46,557 nt of DNA from Secundilactobacillus paracollinoides DSM 15502 = JCM 11969 (GCF_001311135.1 NZ_BBAG01000023.1:1-46557), one strand, 5' to 3'; counted from the stretch's first letter, positions 27,126 through 36,400 are shown. The notes: a model not told the origin generated them from the letters alone. A program made the numbers and translations.

Positions 27126-27466
27126 CTACCGTTGTTTATTATCCCCATAAAGAAACCGATAATAATGCCCAGCGCGATTAAAACTCGCGCGGACAAGTTT
27201 GGCTGCTTTTCGAGGATCCTTAGCGACCAGCATATCCTCATTGCTTTTAAGTAGGACACTGGTCATGGCTTCGTTGATGACAAATTCGGTTGATACGGTG
27301 TGAAATCGTATGCGCGGCCTAGCACCCGTTTGAGTTCCTGCAGAAAGCGTAACTTAAACTGCCGCTTACCCTGTGAATCGCCCCAGTCGCCATGAAATTG
27401 GAATCTGTGGTGCCAGACTTGGCCAATAAGTTTATGCATCGCTAGTTCACGCTTTTCTGGTGTCAT
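27126..27466 (-). CDS. small protein of unknown function (one frameshift)
   Basis: I do not recognise the family. The open frame gives 67 residues (MTPEKRELAMHKLIGQVWHH...YDFTPYQP), but allowing one missing base near 27285 continues it as EFVINEAMTSVLLKSNEDML and KAAKLVRASFNRAGHYYRFLYGDNKQR, for about 113 residues in all. The composition is basic and aromatic-rich, soluble, with no membrane segment. The ATG sits four bases after the stop of the MFS gene within GGAAGGTGAGACAATG, so it is translationally coupled to the transporter. It may be an accessory or a separate housekeeping protein. Confidence 0.6.
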
Positions 27467-27470
27467 TGTC

Positions 27471-28632
27471 TCACCTTCCGACTTGTAAATACCGCCCCAT
27501 CAGCAAGAACAAGGCCACCGCAATCGCGAGTGTCGCTGTCAAAAATAAGGACTGGTAACTGAACTCGTCGATCATAATACCCCCAAACAAGGGGCCGACT
27601 GCCGACCTAGCGAAATCGCAACGTTGTACATGCCCTGATACTTACCCTTGCGCCCATTAACGGCCAGGGCGTCGATCCAGGCTGGCATGCCGGGGAACCC
27701 GATCATTTCACCAATTGTCAGCACCACCATGACAATGATGAACATGTAGTACTGACTGGTAAAGATCAGCAGGAAAAACGACGCTGCAAAAATAAACACA
27801 CCGATGCCGATCTGAACCGGCAACTTTAAATTCTGGAACAGCCGGTTAACGAACGGCTGGCCAATAACGATCATAAACCCGTTTAGTGTCCATAATAAAC
27901 TGTAGTTTCTAAACGGAATCCCAAGGTTGGTCATGTGAACTGAGATCACACTTTCCCAAAGTGCGTAACTGGCGTATATCGCAAAGACCATCAGGCACAT
28001 CAGCAAAATGAGTTGCAGGCGGTGCGGTGCCACGTGGTCAGCCGTTTTCTCAGCTGGTTTCATGGCGTCCACATCCATCCGAAAGGCCGTTGCCATGATG
28101 ATAAAGAGCGCCACGTAACAGACCGTTGTCACTGCAAACACCACAGTGACGCCAAGATCCAGCAGGTATCCAACGAGTAACGTTCCGATCACCACCCAAC
28201 GTTGAGGGCAATGTATAGGACGTTGAACACCTGTCGCGTTTTATGGTGCGTAATGGTCGCGGCAAATGAGTTATCGATGGTCAGGCTGATACCGTCGCCA
28301 AACCCAACAATGACCAGCAGAATACCAAAAACCGGCCAGCTGTGAAAGAAGATCAGCAGCACCATGGCAATCAACGACATTCCGGCACCCACAAGTCCCG
28401 CCTTATAGGGTGACCAGCGATCGAACAGGATTCCGCCGACGTAGTTGCCGACCATCATCATCAGTGACATTACCAACAACGTCGTCCCGGCAGTCGTCAG
28501 CGATTTATGCAGCATTTTATTCATATAAATGGTGGTGAGCGGCCACATAAAAGCCGCTCCGGTATTCAACAGTAACGTCGCCCAGAAAACGGCTGCGAGA
28601 CTGATTTGTTTCTTTTTGGCAAATAGTGACAT
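27471..28632 (-). pseudogene. MFS transporter (two frameshifts)
   Basis: A 12-helix major facilitator of about 387 residues after repair. The segments in order are MSLFAKKKQISLAAVFWATLLLNTGAAFMWPLTTIYMNKML (helix 1), ILFDRWSPYKAGLVGAG in loop 2-3, then after a lesion near 28192 VVIGTLLVGYLLDLGVTVVFAV. After a second lesion near 27592 comes LFGGIMIDEFSYQSLFLTATLAIAVALFLLMGRYLQVGR. It resembles the MFS gene at 23315-24501. The start follows GGGGAG. The small gene at 27466 is coupled to its stop. The substrate is unknown. Confidence 0.85.
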
Positions 28633-28731
28633 TGGTTTCTCCCCTTATCGCATGTCGTGCTCAGGGCACACGGAATCAGCGGTCTGGCCTACTGACCGCC
28701 CTCATCCGTTCACTGTAACACGCGTGTTCAA

Positions 28732-29766
28732 TTAAACGGTGCCGTTAAACGGCCCGCTCACCACCAGTTTGCCAAGCGTATGTTCGGCTTCAACTAACTG
28801 GTGGGCCTTGCGTAAATTGGCAGCGTTGATGCCCGTATCGATGTTGGTCGTTAACGTGGATTCAAGCACGTCTTGATCCAGCAGCCGACTAGCGAGTTGC
28901 AGGATCTTCCCCTGCGTGTGGACCCGATAATTAGCATCCGATTTAGCAAACATGTACTCCCAATCAAAACTAGCGGCCTTATTTTTAATCAGATATAACG
29001 GCAGATCAACAGTGCTGCCGACGATCGACCCAATGTGACCAAACGGTTTTACGAGGTCACTGGCCACTTCAAAATAGGCTTCTGGTGCGTACAGGATCGC
29101 AATCGCGTCCAGTTGCTGATACCCCAGGTAATGGATCTGTTCCAGGAGATCGTCGTGGTAGTCCAGCGGGTGGTCCACCCCGTGGGGTTTTAACCATTCG
29201 AAATTAGCCGGACTGCTGGTAGCCAAAACCGTCAGACCAGCCCAGTGGGCAAGCTGGCTCAATACCGAGCCAACACCACCGCTGCCGTTGATAATCAATA
29301 GCGTTTTATTTTGGTTTTGATTGCCTTTAGGAACGAAATGCATTTTTTCAAAAAGAAGTTCGTAAGCCGTCAGCGTTGTGAGTGGCATGGCAGCGGCTTC
29401 GGCGTCACTCAACGACTTGGGTGCCGTGCTGGCCAATCGCTCATCCACCAGTTGAAATTCCTCGTCGGAGCCGGCTACCTGGGTACTGCCAGCATAGTAT
29501 AGCCGGTCCCCCACCTTGAATTTTTCAACGTCCGGGCCGATTTCAGCAACCGTGCCAACCGCATCATAGCCGAGGATCTTCGGTGCTGTTTCCGCCGTGA
29601 CCGTGGTGCGCAATTTCGTATCAACGGGATTGACCGACACAGCCTTAACAGCGACCAGTACCTGCCGCCCTGTTGGCGTTGGTTTGTCCAGAGAAAGGTC
29701 AACTAAGGACTGCTCATCCGTAATATCAAGCGCTGTTTTTGCGCCAATTGCTTTCATTTTTGCCAT
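28732..29766 (-). CDS. NAD(P)H:quinone oxidoreductase-like MDR enzyme
   Basis: A 344-residue medium-chain dehydrogenase/reductase of the zinc-free quinone-oxidoreductase type. The GroES-like N-terminus has VKAVSVNPVDTKLR and GYDAVGTVAEIGPDVEKFKVGDRL, and the Rossmann glycine motif is NGSGGVGSVLSQLAHWAGLTVLAT. Catalytic zinc Cys/His ligands are not in their usual places. It probably reduces quinones or activated alkenes with NADPH in the cytosol. The start ATG follows GGAGG. The upstream MFS is in the same orientation with a 100-base gap, so co-transcription is possible. Confidence 0.9.
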   Translation of the reverse strand: MAKMKAIGAKTALDITDEQSLVDLSLDKPTPTGRQVLVAVKAVSVNPVDTKLRTTVTAETAPKILGYDAVGTVAEIGPDVEKFKVGDRLYYAGSTQVAGSDEEFQLVDERLASTAPKSLSDAEAAAMPLTTLTAYELLFEKMHFVPKGNQNQNKTLLIINGSGGVGSVLSQLAHWAGLTVLATSSPANFEWLKPHGVDHPLDYHDDLLEQIHYLGYQQLDAIAILYAPEAYFEVASDLVKPFGHIGSIVGSTVDLPLYLIKNKAASFDWEYMFAKSDANYRVHTQGKILQLASRLLDQDVLESTLTTNIDTGINAANLRKAHQLVEAEHTLGKLVVSGPFNGTV

Positions 29767-29883
29767 ATCGATTGCCTCCGTATTTTGTCTGTTAGCCCCA
29801 TTGTACCTTAGTTAACGCTAATGGCGCCACCGTTGACTTGCAGGAATCGGCCTGGCCAGCGTGAATCTTGATAGTTTCGTAAC

Positions 29884-29912
29884 TTGACGGCGTCGCGCGA
29901 GTCACGGATAAT
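29884..29912 (+). promoter_or_regulatory. promoter of the RHH-SPFH gene pair
   Basis: TTGACG and GATAAT are 17 bases apart, 40 bases before the next start codon. Confidence 0.6.
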
Positions 29913-29952
29913 CAGTGTAGATCGTAGCGCAACACGCATAGGAGTGGTGACA

Positions 29953-30291
29953 ATGACAACGCAGGACCATTTGGGAAACGATATTGAGCTGAACTTAACA
30001 TTAGACGCGCAGCTGTACAGCCGCCTGACCGCCATCGCGGCGGATAAGGGACTGCCACTAAACGCCTATATTGTTAGTGTTTTAGAACAGGTTAAGGTCT
30101 CAGAGACGTTTGAAAAACGGCAGGTGATCGGCCAGCAAGTTACTGGTCGCGCCCTCGCTGCAGACGATCTCGTTTCAGTAGCCGGCATCTACTACCGGTA
30201 TCAGCTGGCAGATCAACGACCCGTCGATCCATCGGCCAAATACGTTGTCATCGCCGCCAACGGCAACAGTTTGACGCTACGGCAATTATAG
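29953..30291 (+). CDS. small protein with ribbon-helix-helix-like N-terminus
   Basis: I do not recognise a named family. The protein has 112 residues. The segment IELNLTLDAQLYSRLTAIAADKGLPLNAYIVSVLEQ (about residues 10-45) has the strand-helix-helix pattern of ribbon-helix-helix DNA-binding proteins. The C-terminal half (GIYYRYQLADQRPVDPSAKYVVIAANGNSLTLRQL) looks beta-rich. The start is the ATG at 29953 after TAGGAG. An SPFH gene follows 12 bases after the stop in the same operon. It could be an operon regulator or a membrane-complex partner. Confidence 0.7.
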   Translation: MTTQDHLGNDIELNLTLDAQLYSRLTAIAADKGLPLNAYIVSVLEQVKVSETFEKRQVIGQQVTGRALAADDLVSVAGIYYRYQLADQRPVDPSAKYVVIAANGNSLTLRQL

Positions 30292-30303
30292 GGGGAAAAC
30301 CAC

Positions 30304-31131
30304 ATGCCATTAGGACTCAAGATCGTACCGCAAAATAACCAGGGACTTGTTGAAACGCTGGGTAAATACAGCCACAGCGTTAACTCAGGCCTGCACTTCT
30401 ACATTCCATTTTTCCAGAAGATTCGCCGTGTCAGCCTGGCCATGGAACCGCTGGCACTGCCGAACTACTCGATCATTACCAAGGATAACGCTGATGTGTC
30501 GGCAAGTCTGACGCTGAACTTCCATATTACGGACGCTGTGAAATACCAGTATGAAAACACCGACTCCATCGAATCAATGGCGCAGTTGGTTCGTGGTCAT
30601 TTACGGGATATTATTGGGCGGATGGACCTGAACGAAGCGTTGGGATCAACTGCCAAGATCAACCAGGAATTGACGTTAGCCATCGGTGATCTGACCAACA
30701 CGTACGGCGTCAACGTTGACCGGATCAACATTGACGAACTGACCCCATCTCAATCCATTCAGGAAGCCATGGACAAGCAACTGACTGCCGACCGGGAACG
30801 GATCGCCGCCATCGCCAAGGCTGAAGGGGAAGCCAAGTCCATCGAACTGACAACGAAGGCCAAGAACGACGCCTTAATGGCCACCGCAAAAGCGGAAGCC
30901 GATGCCACCAAGACTCGCGCCGATGCTGAACGCTACCGGATCGACACCGTCCAAGCCGGTCTTTCAAACGCCGATGACAAATACTTCCAAAACCAGTCCA
31001 TCAACGCCTTCTCAGAACTCGCTACCTCACCAGCCAACCTCGTTGTTGTCCCATCTGACAGCGCTGCTGACTATGGGAAGTTGCCAGTTGTTGGACAGCT
31101 TTTGGGTAAGGGCGCTGATAAGAACGCTTAA
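30304..31131 (+). CDS. SPFH/band 7 (stomatin-like) protein
   Basis: A 275-residue SPFH-domain protein. The start PLGLKIVPQNNQGLVETLGKYSHSVNSGLHFYIPFFQKI is the typical SPFH opening, DNADVSASLTLNFHITDAVKYQYE and HLRDIIGRMDLNEALGSTAKIN are core strands and helix, and residues about 165-225 form an Ala/Glu/Lys-rich coiled coil (AKAEGEAKSIELTTKAKNDA). Family members organise membrane microdomains and proteases. There is no N-terminal hydrophobic anchor as in most stomatins, so attachment would be peripheral or the domain is soluble. It is the second gene of a two-gene unit. A family B repeat starts 17 bases after the stop. Confidence 0.93.
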   Translation: MPLGLKIVPQNNQGLVETLGKYSHSVNSGLHFYIPFFQKIRRVSLAMEPLALPNYSIITKDNADVSASLTLNFHITDAVKYQYENTDSIESMAQLVRGHLRDIIGRMDLNEALGSTAKINQELTLAIGDLTNTYGVNVDRINIDELTPSQSIQEAMDKQLTADRERIAAIAKAEGEAKSIELTTKAKNDALMATAKAEADATKTRADAERYRIDTVQAGLSNADDKYFQNQSINAFSELATSPANLVVVPSDSAADYGKLPVVGQLLGKGADKNA

Positions 31132-31147
31132 TGGATTTGCATTAGGA

Positions 31148-31403
31148 GTCCGTTGCGCTCCGTAGAACGGATTCTGGGTGCTGTGGTGGTTCGTGAGGAA
31201 GCTAATTTTCGTCACCGAAAAAATGGATCTCCCTCGCTCACATGGCTCTAAGCAGCCGAAAAATCATCGTCTGCTAAGTGCCATCGACACCACTGCACCG
31301 AGTCCGTTCTACTCCGCGCAACTCACATTCCTGACAGTTATTAAACGACTTAAGTATCAAACTACAGTTAACCCAAGTTCGCGAATTATCCGCCCTCGAC
31401 TGC
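31148..31403 (-). repeat. family B cloverleaf repeat, inverted and divergent copy
   Basis: Read on the minus strand it begins GCAGTCGAGGGCGGATAATT and ends in CGCAACGGAC. The arm 1 stem is ATGGCACT/AGAGCCAT and AGCAG/CTGCT; the outer-stem outer part is GAGTAGAACGGA/TCCGTTCTAC. It is the most divergent copy but keeps the layout, and faces the next copy head to head. Confidence 0.8.
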
Positions 31404-31554
31404 TAACAACGCCACGGTCAGTAACGCTGGCCGTTTCAGTTTGGATGACTGGCTTGCCCAGCCTCAGCCAACGTTTCGTTACCTCGGTGAGAGCAGGGCA
31501 TCGAATGGATTCTCAATCTGTAACCTCCAGCGTCCCCTGACAATTGTCGAATTA

Positions 31555-31813
31555 GCAGTCGAGGGCGGATAATCTGCAAACTGGCTTTGACTGCGTTGAT
31601 GATGCTTAGCTTGGTGTAAAAAGCAATCTGACTGTTAGTGGAATGGAGCGATTTGGCACGGAGTCATGGTGTCGACATCAGTTAGCGACCGTTCTTGGGT
31701 CGGTTACTGATGTGCGAGTCGATGGAGATCCATTCAGATGGCGCACAGCGACAGCTGAATTAGCTTCATCGCGAGCCACGATGACGGAGTGCCAAACCGC
31801 GCAATGCAACGGA
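31555..31813 (+). repeat. family B cloverleaf repeat
   Basis: Complete copy with leader GCAGTCGAGGGCGGATAATC, arm 1 ACATCAGT/ACTGATGT, arm 2 GATG/CATC with tip GGCGCACAGC, and the end GCAACGGA. It is separated by 151 bases from the inverted copy. Confidence 0.85.
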
Positions 31814-31845
31814 GATACCCATCAAGCTTTCAAATTCAAAAAATT

Positions 31846-31882
31846 AAAAACGCCCAAGCCATTTCTGGTTTGGACGTTTTTT
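31846..31882 (-). terminator. terminator of the secreted protein gene
   Basis: AAAAACGCCCAAGCC pairs with GGTTTGGACGTTTTTT, 18 bases past the stop, bidirectional. Confidence 0.85.
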
Positions 31883-31900
31883 AGTGGCATGAATGCCGCA

Positions 31901-32698
31901 TTATTTTTGTAAGGTGTAAGTGTAGTTTGCTGCAGGGGCCTTACCAACTGAAGCCTTGATGACTTGGTTCTTGCTGTTAACAATGACGAACTTGTTCTTA
32001 GCAGTAAACCGCATGTAGAAGGATGACTTGCTGCCCGTCTTAGGGGTAACATTGATCTTCCAGAAGGTTGGTGTCTTAGTAGTGACACTGTAAGTAGCGT
32101 ACTTCACTGGGTAAGCAGTCTTCTTGCCGTAAGTCACCTTTTCAGTTAAACCGGTCTTTTGGCTGAAGGTGTATTGAATAGCCCAACCCTTGTAAGTGGC
32201 GCTCTTCCAAGTACCTGTAGGGGTAGAGATCTTGAAGCTAGCAGCTGAGCTCGTTGACTTGCTTGAGCTTGATGAGCTGGTGCTAGTGGTCTTACTTGAA
32301 GTAGAGGATGACGTTGTGCTGGACTTCGTTGAAGCAGCCTTAACCGTCATGATCCGGTAGAAGTAACGACCAGTCTTGTTGTTGTGGGCGTATACGTAGA
32401 GCTTAGTACCCGTCTTTTCAGTTGATGGTAACTTAACGCTGTAAGCACCAGTTGAAGATGAGGCAGTACCCTTAGCAATGGTCTTGTTCTTAGCATTGCG
32501 GATAACAACGGCAACACCCTTAGTGGCCTTACCAGTAACCTTGGTTGAGTTGTTGTAGATCGTGTTCACTGAGATGGTAGGACTCGTTGAAGTCGTAGCA
32601 GCATTAGCAGTTGTTTGTGAGGTGTATGATGCGGCACCCAAACCCATTAACCCAAACGCTGCAACCAAACTGGCAGTAACGACAGCCATTTTTTTCAT
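31901..32698 (-). CDS. secreted protein with Ig-like domain and Ser/Thr linker
   Basis: A 265-residue exported protein. The signal peptide is MKKMAVVTASLVAAFGLMGLGAASYTSQTTANA with likely cleavage after ANA. Residues about 40-122 resemble a bacterial Ig-like (Big_6-type) domain with repeating GKATKGVAVVIRN and GTASSSTGAYSVKLP. Residues about 123-155 are almost only Ser, Thr and Lys, a spacer. The C-terminal 110 residues (TPTGTWKSATYKGWAIQYTFSQKTGLTEKV...) form a basic beta-rich domain I cannot name. There is no LPXTG or lipobox. The charge suggests electrostatic retention at the wall. It is monocistronic, with a 300-base upstream region. Confidence 0.88.
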   Translation of the reverse strand: MKKMAVVTASLVAAFGLMGLGAASYTSQTTANAATTSTSPTISVNTIYNNSTKVTGKATKGVAVVIRNAKNKTIAKGTASSSTGAYSVKLPSTEKTGTKLYVYAHNNKTGRYFYRIMTVKAASTKSSTTSSSTSSKTTSTSSSSSSKSTSSAASFKISTPTGTWKSATYKGWAIQYTFSQKTGLTEKVTYGKKTAYPVKYATYSVTTKTPTFWKINVTPKTGSKSSFYMRFTAKNKFVIVNSKNQVIKASVGKAPAANYTYTLQK

Positions 32699-33030
32699 TA
32701 CTTAATCGCTCCTTTAATTTAAATGCCCAGTGGTCTGACCCACTAAACTAATTTCCGTTTGTTAGTGTAACGCTTTATGCTTTCAAAACCAAGGGTATTT
32801 TCAAAACTTTTACAAGTTTTTAACGCATTTTAAGAACTCGTTCGTTTTACATGTCAAAAATTAAGTTTAAGATACAAAACATTATTATTAAATATGTCCT
32901 TTATTTATCAAAATCATGTGAGTTTTCGCTTCCCCACAAATCGCTACCGGTGAAAGAAATTATTGATTGTTACCGTCAATTTTGAAAATAGATAACGTCG
33001 CTACACAGGTTCACAAGCCGAATGCAACAA
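32699..33030. other. AT-rich upstream region, no gene seen
   Basis: It carries the ribosome binding site AAAGGAGCG before the secreted-protein ATG. I see no further conserved structure up to the repeat at 33031. Confidence 0.5.
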
Positions 33031-33287
33031 GCAGTCGAGCGCGGATAATCTACAAACTCGTGTTGAATCTATTATGATGTTTAACCGACCTTTATAGTCA
33101 GCACACTGTTAGTGGAACGCAGCAATTTGGCACGGAGCTGTGGTGTCGATGTCACTTGATGGCCGTTCTTTGGCCATTTAGTGACATGCGAGACGACTGA
33201 GATCCACTCGAGAGCCACGCAGTGGAAATCGAGTTAGCTCAGTCGCGAGCCACCACACGGAGTGCCAAATTGCGGAGTGCAACGGAC
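33031..33287 (+). repeat. family B cloverleaf repeat (no family A upstream)
   Basis: Leader GCAGTCGAGCGCGGATAATC. Arm 1 is ATGTCACT/AGTGACAT and GATGGCC/GGCCATT. Arm 2 is GACTGAG/CTCAGTC, ACTCGA/TCGAGT with tip CCAC-GC-AGTGG. These are all paired substitutions relative to 26845-27102. It ends in GCAACGGAC. Confidence 0.87.
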
Positions 33288-33307
33288 TATCACGACCATC
33301 TCCAAAA

Positions 33308-33345
33308 TAAAAAAGGCCCCTCAAAAAGAGACCTCACGATTTAGG
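33308..33345 (-). terminator. probable terminator of the aro operon
   Basis: An imperfect hairpin, GAGGTCTC-TTTTT-GAGGGGCCTTTTTT read on the minus strand, overlapping the end of the last operon gene. Confidence 0.5.
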
Positions 33346-33588
33346 TTTCAATTCCAGTTCGAACGCCCCACCGTTGACTTCAAAGGGGTGGGAAATGAGT
33401 TGACCGGGATCGAAATAGACTTCAGTTTTATGATAAACTTTCCCGCGTTTGTCCAGCAGGTCCAAATGAACACCGTACTGGGTCGCTTCAAAAGGGTTGC
33501 GGGTAACAACGTAGGAGAGGCTGGTGCCATCGGCGTAACGCTGTTTAATCGCCTTGTTGAGCACCAGTGGCAACGTGATGTGTTCCAT
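33334..33588 (-). CDS. small protein at the end of the aro operon
   Basis: An unrecognised 84-residue protein, MEHITLPLVLNKAIKQRYADGTSLSYVVTRNPFEATQYGVHL..., predicted as mostly beta strands, soluble, without signal or metal motifs. Its ATG lies one base after the aroK stop codon, so translation is coupled and the gene is likely to be real and expressed with the shikimate genes. An accessory role in aromatic synthesis is possible, but nothing in the sequence shows it. Confidence 0.7.
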   Translation of the reverse strand: MEHITLPLVLNKAIKQRYADGTSLSYVVTRNPFEATQYGVHLDLLDKRGKVYHKTEVYFDPGQLISHPFEVNGGAFELELKPKS

Positions 33589-33589
33589 G

Positions 33590-34120
33590 TTAGCTAATGT
33601 CGGCTTGGTCGTCTAATTCAAATTGGTGAAATCGACGAATGGCGGCAACGACCTCTTCTGGTGTCAGGTTGTCCGTTTCAATTTCAACGTCACTCACGTT
33701 ATGGTAGCGCGAGTCGCGTTGGGCCTTCAAACCAGCTAACCCGTCGAGCCCTAATTTTTTAACGAGTGGTCGAACGTTGTCGCCCGCTAACCGTGCCATG
33801 ATGGTTTCTGGTTTGACATTTAACAAGATAACGGGCACATCACTCTCCTTGAGCAGCTCAAAGTTGGCCGCTTGAACCGGCGTGCCGCCACCCGTGGACA
33901 AGATGCCCTCGGTGTTGTTCAGTGCGTCTTCCAAAACTTCGTGTTCCATGCGGCGAAAGGCAAACTCACCGTCTTCGTCAAAAATATCTTGGATCGACTT
34001 GCCAGCGTGTTGGATCACGAGATCGTCCAAATCGCTCTGGGTCGTATGTAGCTGTTCTGCTAAAAGTTGGCCGACAGTGGTTTTGCCGCTGCCCATGAAT
34101 CCTACTAGAATTGCTTTCAT
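33590..34120 (-). CDS. aroK: shikimate kinase
   Basis: It phosphorylates shikimate at the 3-hydroxyl with ATP. The protein has 176 residues, the standard size. Walker A is GFMGSGKTTVG at residues 7-17, the shikimate-binding Asp lies in TQSDLDDLVIQ, the glycine motif is STGGGTPVQ, and the lid contains RPLVKK. It is placed after tyrA with three bases between stop and start. It is part of the minus-strand aro operon under the leader at 39693-39755. Confidence 0.96.
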   Translation of the reverse strand: MKAILVGFMGSGKTTVGQLLAEQLHTTQSDLDDLVIQHAGKSIQDIFDEDGEFAFRRMEHEVLEDALNNTEGILSTGGGTPVQAANFELLKESDVPVILLNVKPETIMARLAGDNVRPLVKKLGLDGLAGLKAQRDSRYHNVSDVEIETDNLTPEEVVAAIRRFHQFELDDQADIS

Positions 34121-34123
34121 AAG

Positions 34124-34990
34124 TTACCCCTCCTCAGTGGTGTGGTCAAGGTGTTGGCGCGTGCGTTGCGCCTGGTCAAAAAAGTCGTGGATCGTCGTTT
34201 TATCTCCCGCTGCAATGGCGGCTTTGATCGTGGTTAAGTTAGTGATATAGGCATCTAATTGTGACGTGATGGCTTCGGTATTGCTCAGCATGATAGCGGT
34301 CCACATGGTGGGGTCGGACGCGGCGATGCGCGTGGTGGATTTAAATCCGCCAGCAGCTGCTTTCAGCCCAACAGGATCGTTTTTTAATTCATCTGCCGCC
34401 GTGTTGATCAGCGTAGCTGCCAGTACGTGCGGCACGTGGCTGATCTGGCTGACTAAACGGTCGTGTTCGTCAGCGTCAATAGTGACCCAGCGTAACTGTG
34501 CCGGGGCGAGGAGCCGTTGAAACAATTGTCGCTGTTCCAGCCGCTGCGTGCCGTTGACGATAAAGTAGACCGCACCATCAAACAAGTTGGCCCGACCAGC
34601 GCGACCCCCAGTTTCGTGGGAGCCCGCCATCGGGTGCCCGCCCATGAACGCAATCCCCTTATCCTGGACGAGTTTAGCAGCCGCCATGACCTGGCGTTTT
34701 GTGCTGCCGACATCCGTGACTAGTACCGATGACTTAAGTGATAAGGTTGCCAGTTCTGCAAGTTGTGTCGTGATAACGGAAACGGGTCCAGCTAGAATGA
34801 TGACATCTGCTTGAACGCTGCCTTCAGCAAACGTTGTGCAGTCATCGATCACGCCCTGGGCCAGCAGAAACTGGCTGGTGTCGTCGTTCGGGTCGGCACC
34901 TAACACTGTCACGTCAGTGTCGCCCTGTTTAATAATGCGGGCCAAGGAACTGCCAATCAGTCCCAAGCCGCTGATAAATACCGTCGTCAT
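34124..34990 (-). CDS. tyrA: prephenate dehydrogenase
   Basis: It oxidatively decarboxylates prephenate to 4-hydroxyphenylpyruvate with NAD+, the tyrosine branch. It has 288 residues. The Rossmann motif is ISGLGLIGSSLARIIKQ. VTDVGSTKRQVMAAA and the catalytic-His segment FMGGHPMAGSHETG follow, then FVxIDADEHDRLVSQISHVPHVLA. There is no C-terminal ACT domain, so feedback by tyrosine on the protein is less likely and control may rest on the leader. The start ATG is four bases after the repaired aroA stop, and AAGGAG lies at the end of aroA. Confidence 0.96.
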   Translation of the reverse strand: MTTVFISGLGLIGSSLARIIKQGDTDVTVLGADPNDDTSQFLLAQGVIDDCTTFAEGSVQADVIILAGPVSVITTQLAELATLSLKSSVLVTDVGSTKRQVMAAAKLVQDKGIAFMGGHPMAGSHETGGRAGRANLFDGAVYFIVNGTQRLEQRQLFQRLLAPAQLRWVTIDADEHDRLVSQISHVPHVLAATLINTAADELKNDPVGLKAAAGGFKSTTRIAASDPTMWTAIMLSNTEAITSQLDAYITNLTTIKAAIAAGDKTTIHDFFDQAQRTRQHLDHTTEEG

Positions 34991-34994
34991 CGCG

Positions 34995-36289
34995 TCACTC
35001 CTTTGGTAACAATGTGTCTAGGTCGTCGAAAAATTCAGGGTAGGAAATGCGGACACTGTCGGCACCGGCCAGTTCAAGTGGTTGGTCCACCAGTAAGCCA
35101 GCAACACCAAGCACCATCCGATTCGGTGGTCATCGTGGGCGCCTAACTGTGTGTCTGTGACGTGCCAAGGGGTTCGACCATCGATTACAAAACCGTCCGG
35201 CAGTTCTTCAATGTTGATGCCCAATTTCTTGAATTCCTGAACGATGGCGGCAATGCGGTCTGTTTCCTTGACCCGAAGTTCTTCGGCGCCGGTGATCCGG
35301 CTGACGCCATCCGCCTTAGCTGCCAGTAAGGCGACTAACGGCAGTTCATCGATCACAGCAGGAATCTCTGCCGCACCAATAGTGATGGGGTGCAGGTCAG
35401 CCGTTTCAATGGTCAGGTCGCCGATTGGTTCACCGTCCGTTGGTTCCGCATCAATGGTGACCTTGCCGCCCATCCGTTGCAGAATGTCCAACAGCCCAGT
35501 CCGTGTCTTGTTTAACCCAACGTCTTTGAGGGTGATCTTAGAGTTTGGTACCAGGCTCGCTGCAACCATAAAAAACGCTGCGGATGACATGTCGCCGGGC
35601 ACCGTCATGGTTTGGCCAGTCAGATGTGGTTGCGGCTGAACGGTAATGGTGACGCCATCAGTAGCGGTGGTGATATCCCCGCCAAACTGCGTCAGCATCC
35701 GTTCCGTGTGGTCTCGCGTTGGTAGCTGTTCGACAAACGTGCTTGGCTGATCAGCCTGTAACGCAGCCAGGATCAGTGCACTTTTAACCTGCGCGCTGGC
35801 AACTTGCAGCTGGTAAGTCACACTGTGAAGCTGACTGCCGGTGATGGTCATTGGCAAATGGCCGTCAGTGGTTGCAATCTGCGCGCCCATCTCACCAAGC
35901 GGCACACTGACCCGTTTCATGGGCCGTTTTGACAGGGAAGCGTCACCAATCAAAGTACTGGTAAACGACCGTCCTGCTAACAGGCCAGAAATTAGTCGGG
36001 TAGTCGTCCCCGAGTTGCCCATATCTAGCGGTTGTGCGCTGGCTTGCAGGCCGTGCAGACCCACACCATGAATGGTCACTTCCTGATCATCACGTTCGAT
36101 CTGCACGCCCAGTTGCTGGAACGCCGCTAACGTTGATAAACAGTCAGCTGATGTGAGAAAGTGCGACAGGTGCGTCGTTCCTTCGCTAATGGCACCGAGC
36201 ATGATGCCCCGATGAGAAATACTCTTGTCGCCTGGCACCACGAGGGTCCCGTGTAAGCCAGCGCTTGGTTTTCCGTTCAGTGTTTTCAA
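34995..36289 (-). CDS. aroA: 3-phosphoshikimate 1-carboxyvinyltransferase (EPSP synthase, one frameshift)
   Basis: It joins phosphoenolpyruvate to shikimate-3-phosphate. It is about 431 residues after repair. The signature segments are VPGDKSISHRGIMLGAISEG, DMGNSGTTTRLISGLLAG, GDASLSKRPMKRV, and RVKETDRIAAIVQEFKKLG. The catalytic C-terminal GAHDDHRIG is followed by one lost base near 35132; the repaired tail is MVLGVAGLLVDQPLELAGAD and VRISYPEFFDDLDTLLPKE, ending at 34995 rather than 35018. The start is TTG at 36289 after GGAGG. A 519-base gap with a family A remnant and family B repeat separates it from aroC. Confidence 0.95.
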
Positions 36290-36351
36290 TCTGGTGCCTC
36301 CAATGAATTTAATTACTAGATTTTTTTCATGAGTTTAATTATTGCTTTAAC

Positions 36352-36400
36352 TGCCGCTGCGTTGCGGACTAGTCAACATCTCACAGCACCGCAACATAGT
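36352..36400 (+). repeat. family A repeat remnant
   Basis: Only the ends remain: GCCGCTGCGTTGCGG and CACCGCAACATAGTG. It sits about 80 bases upstream of family B, as in the complete composites. Confidence 0.6.

Noticed and set aside
29808..29890. Minus-strand segment reading RWPGRFLQVNGGAISVN, like a short-chain dehydrogenase C-terminus
   Set aside because: Only about 17 residues resemble a family and nothing supports the rest; at most a relic.
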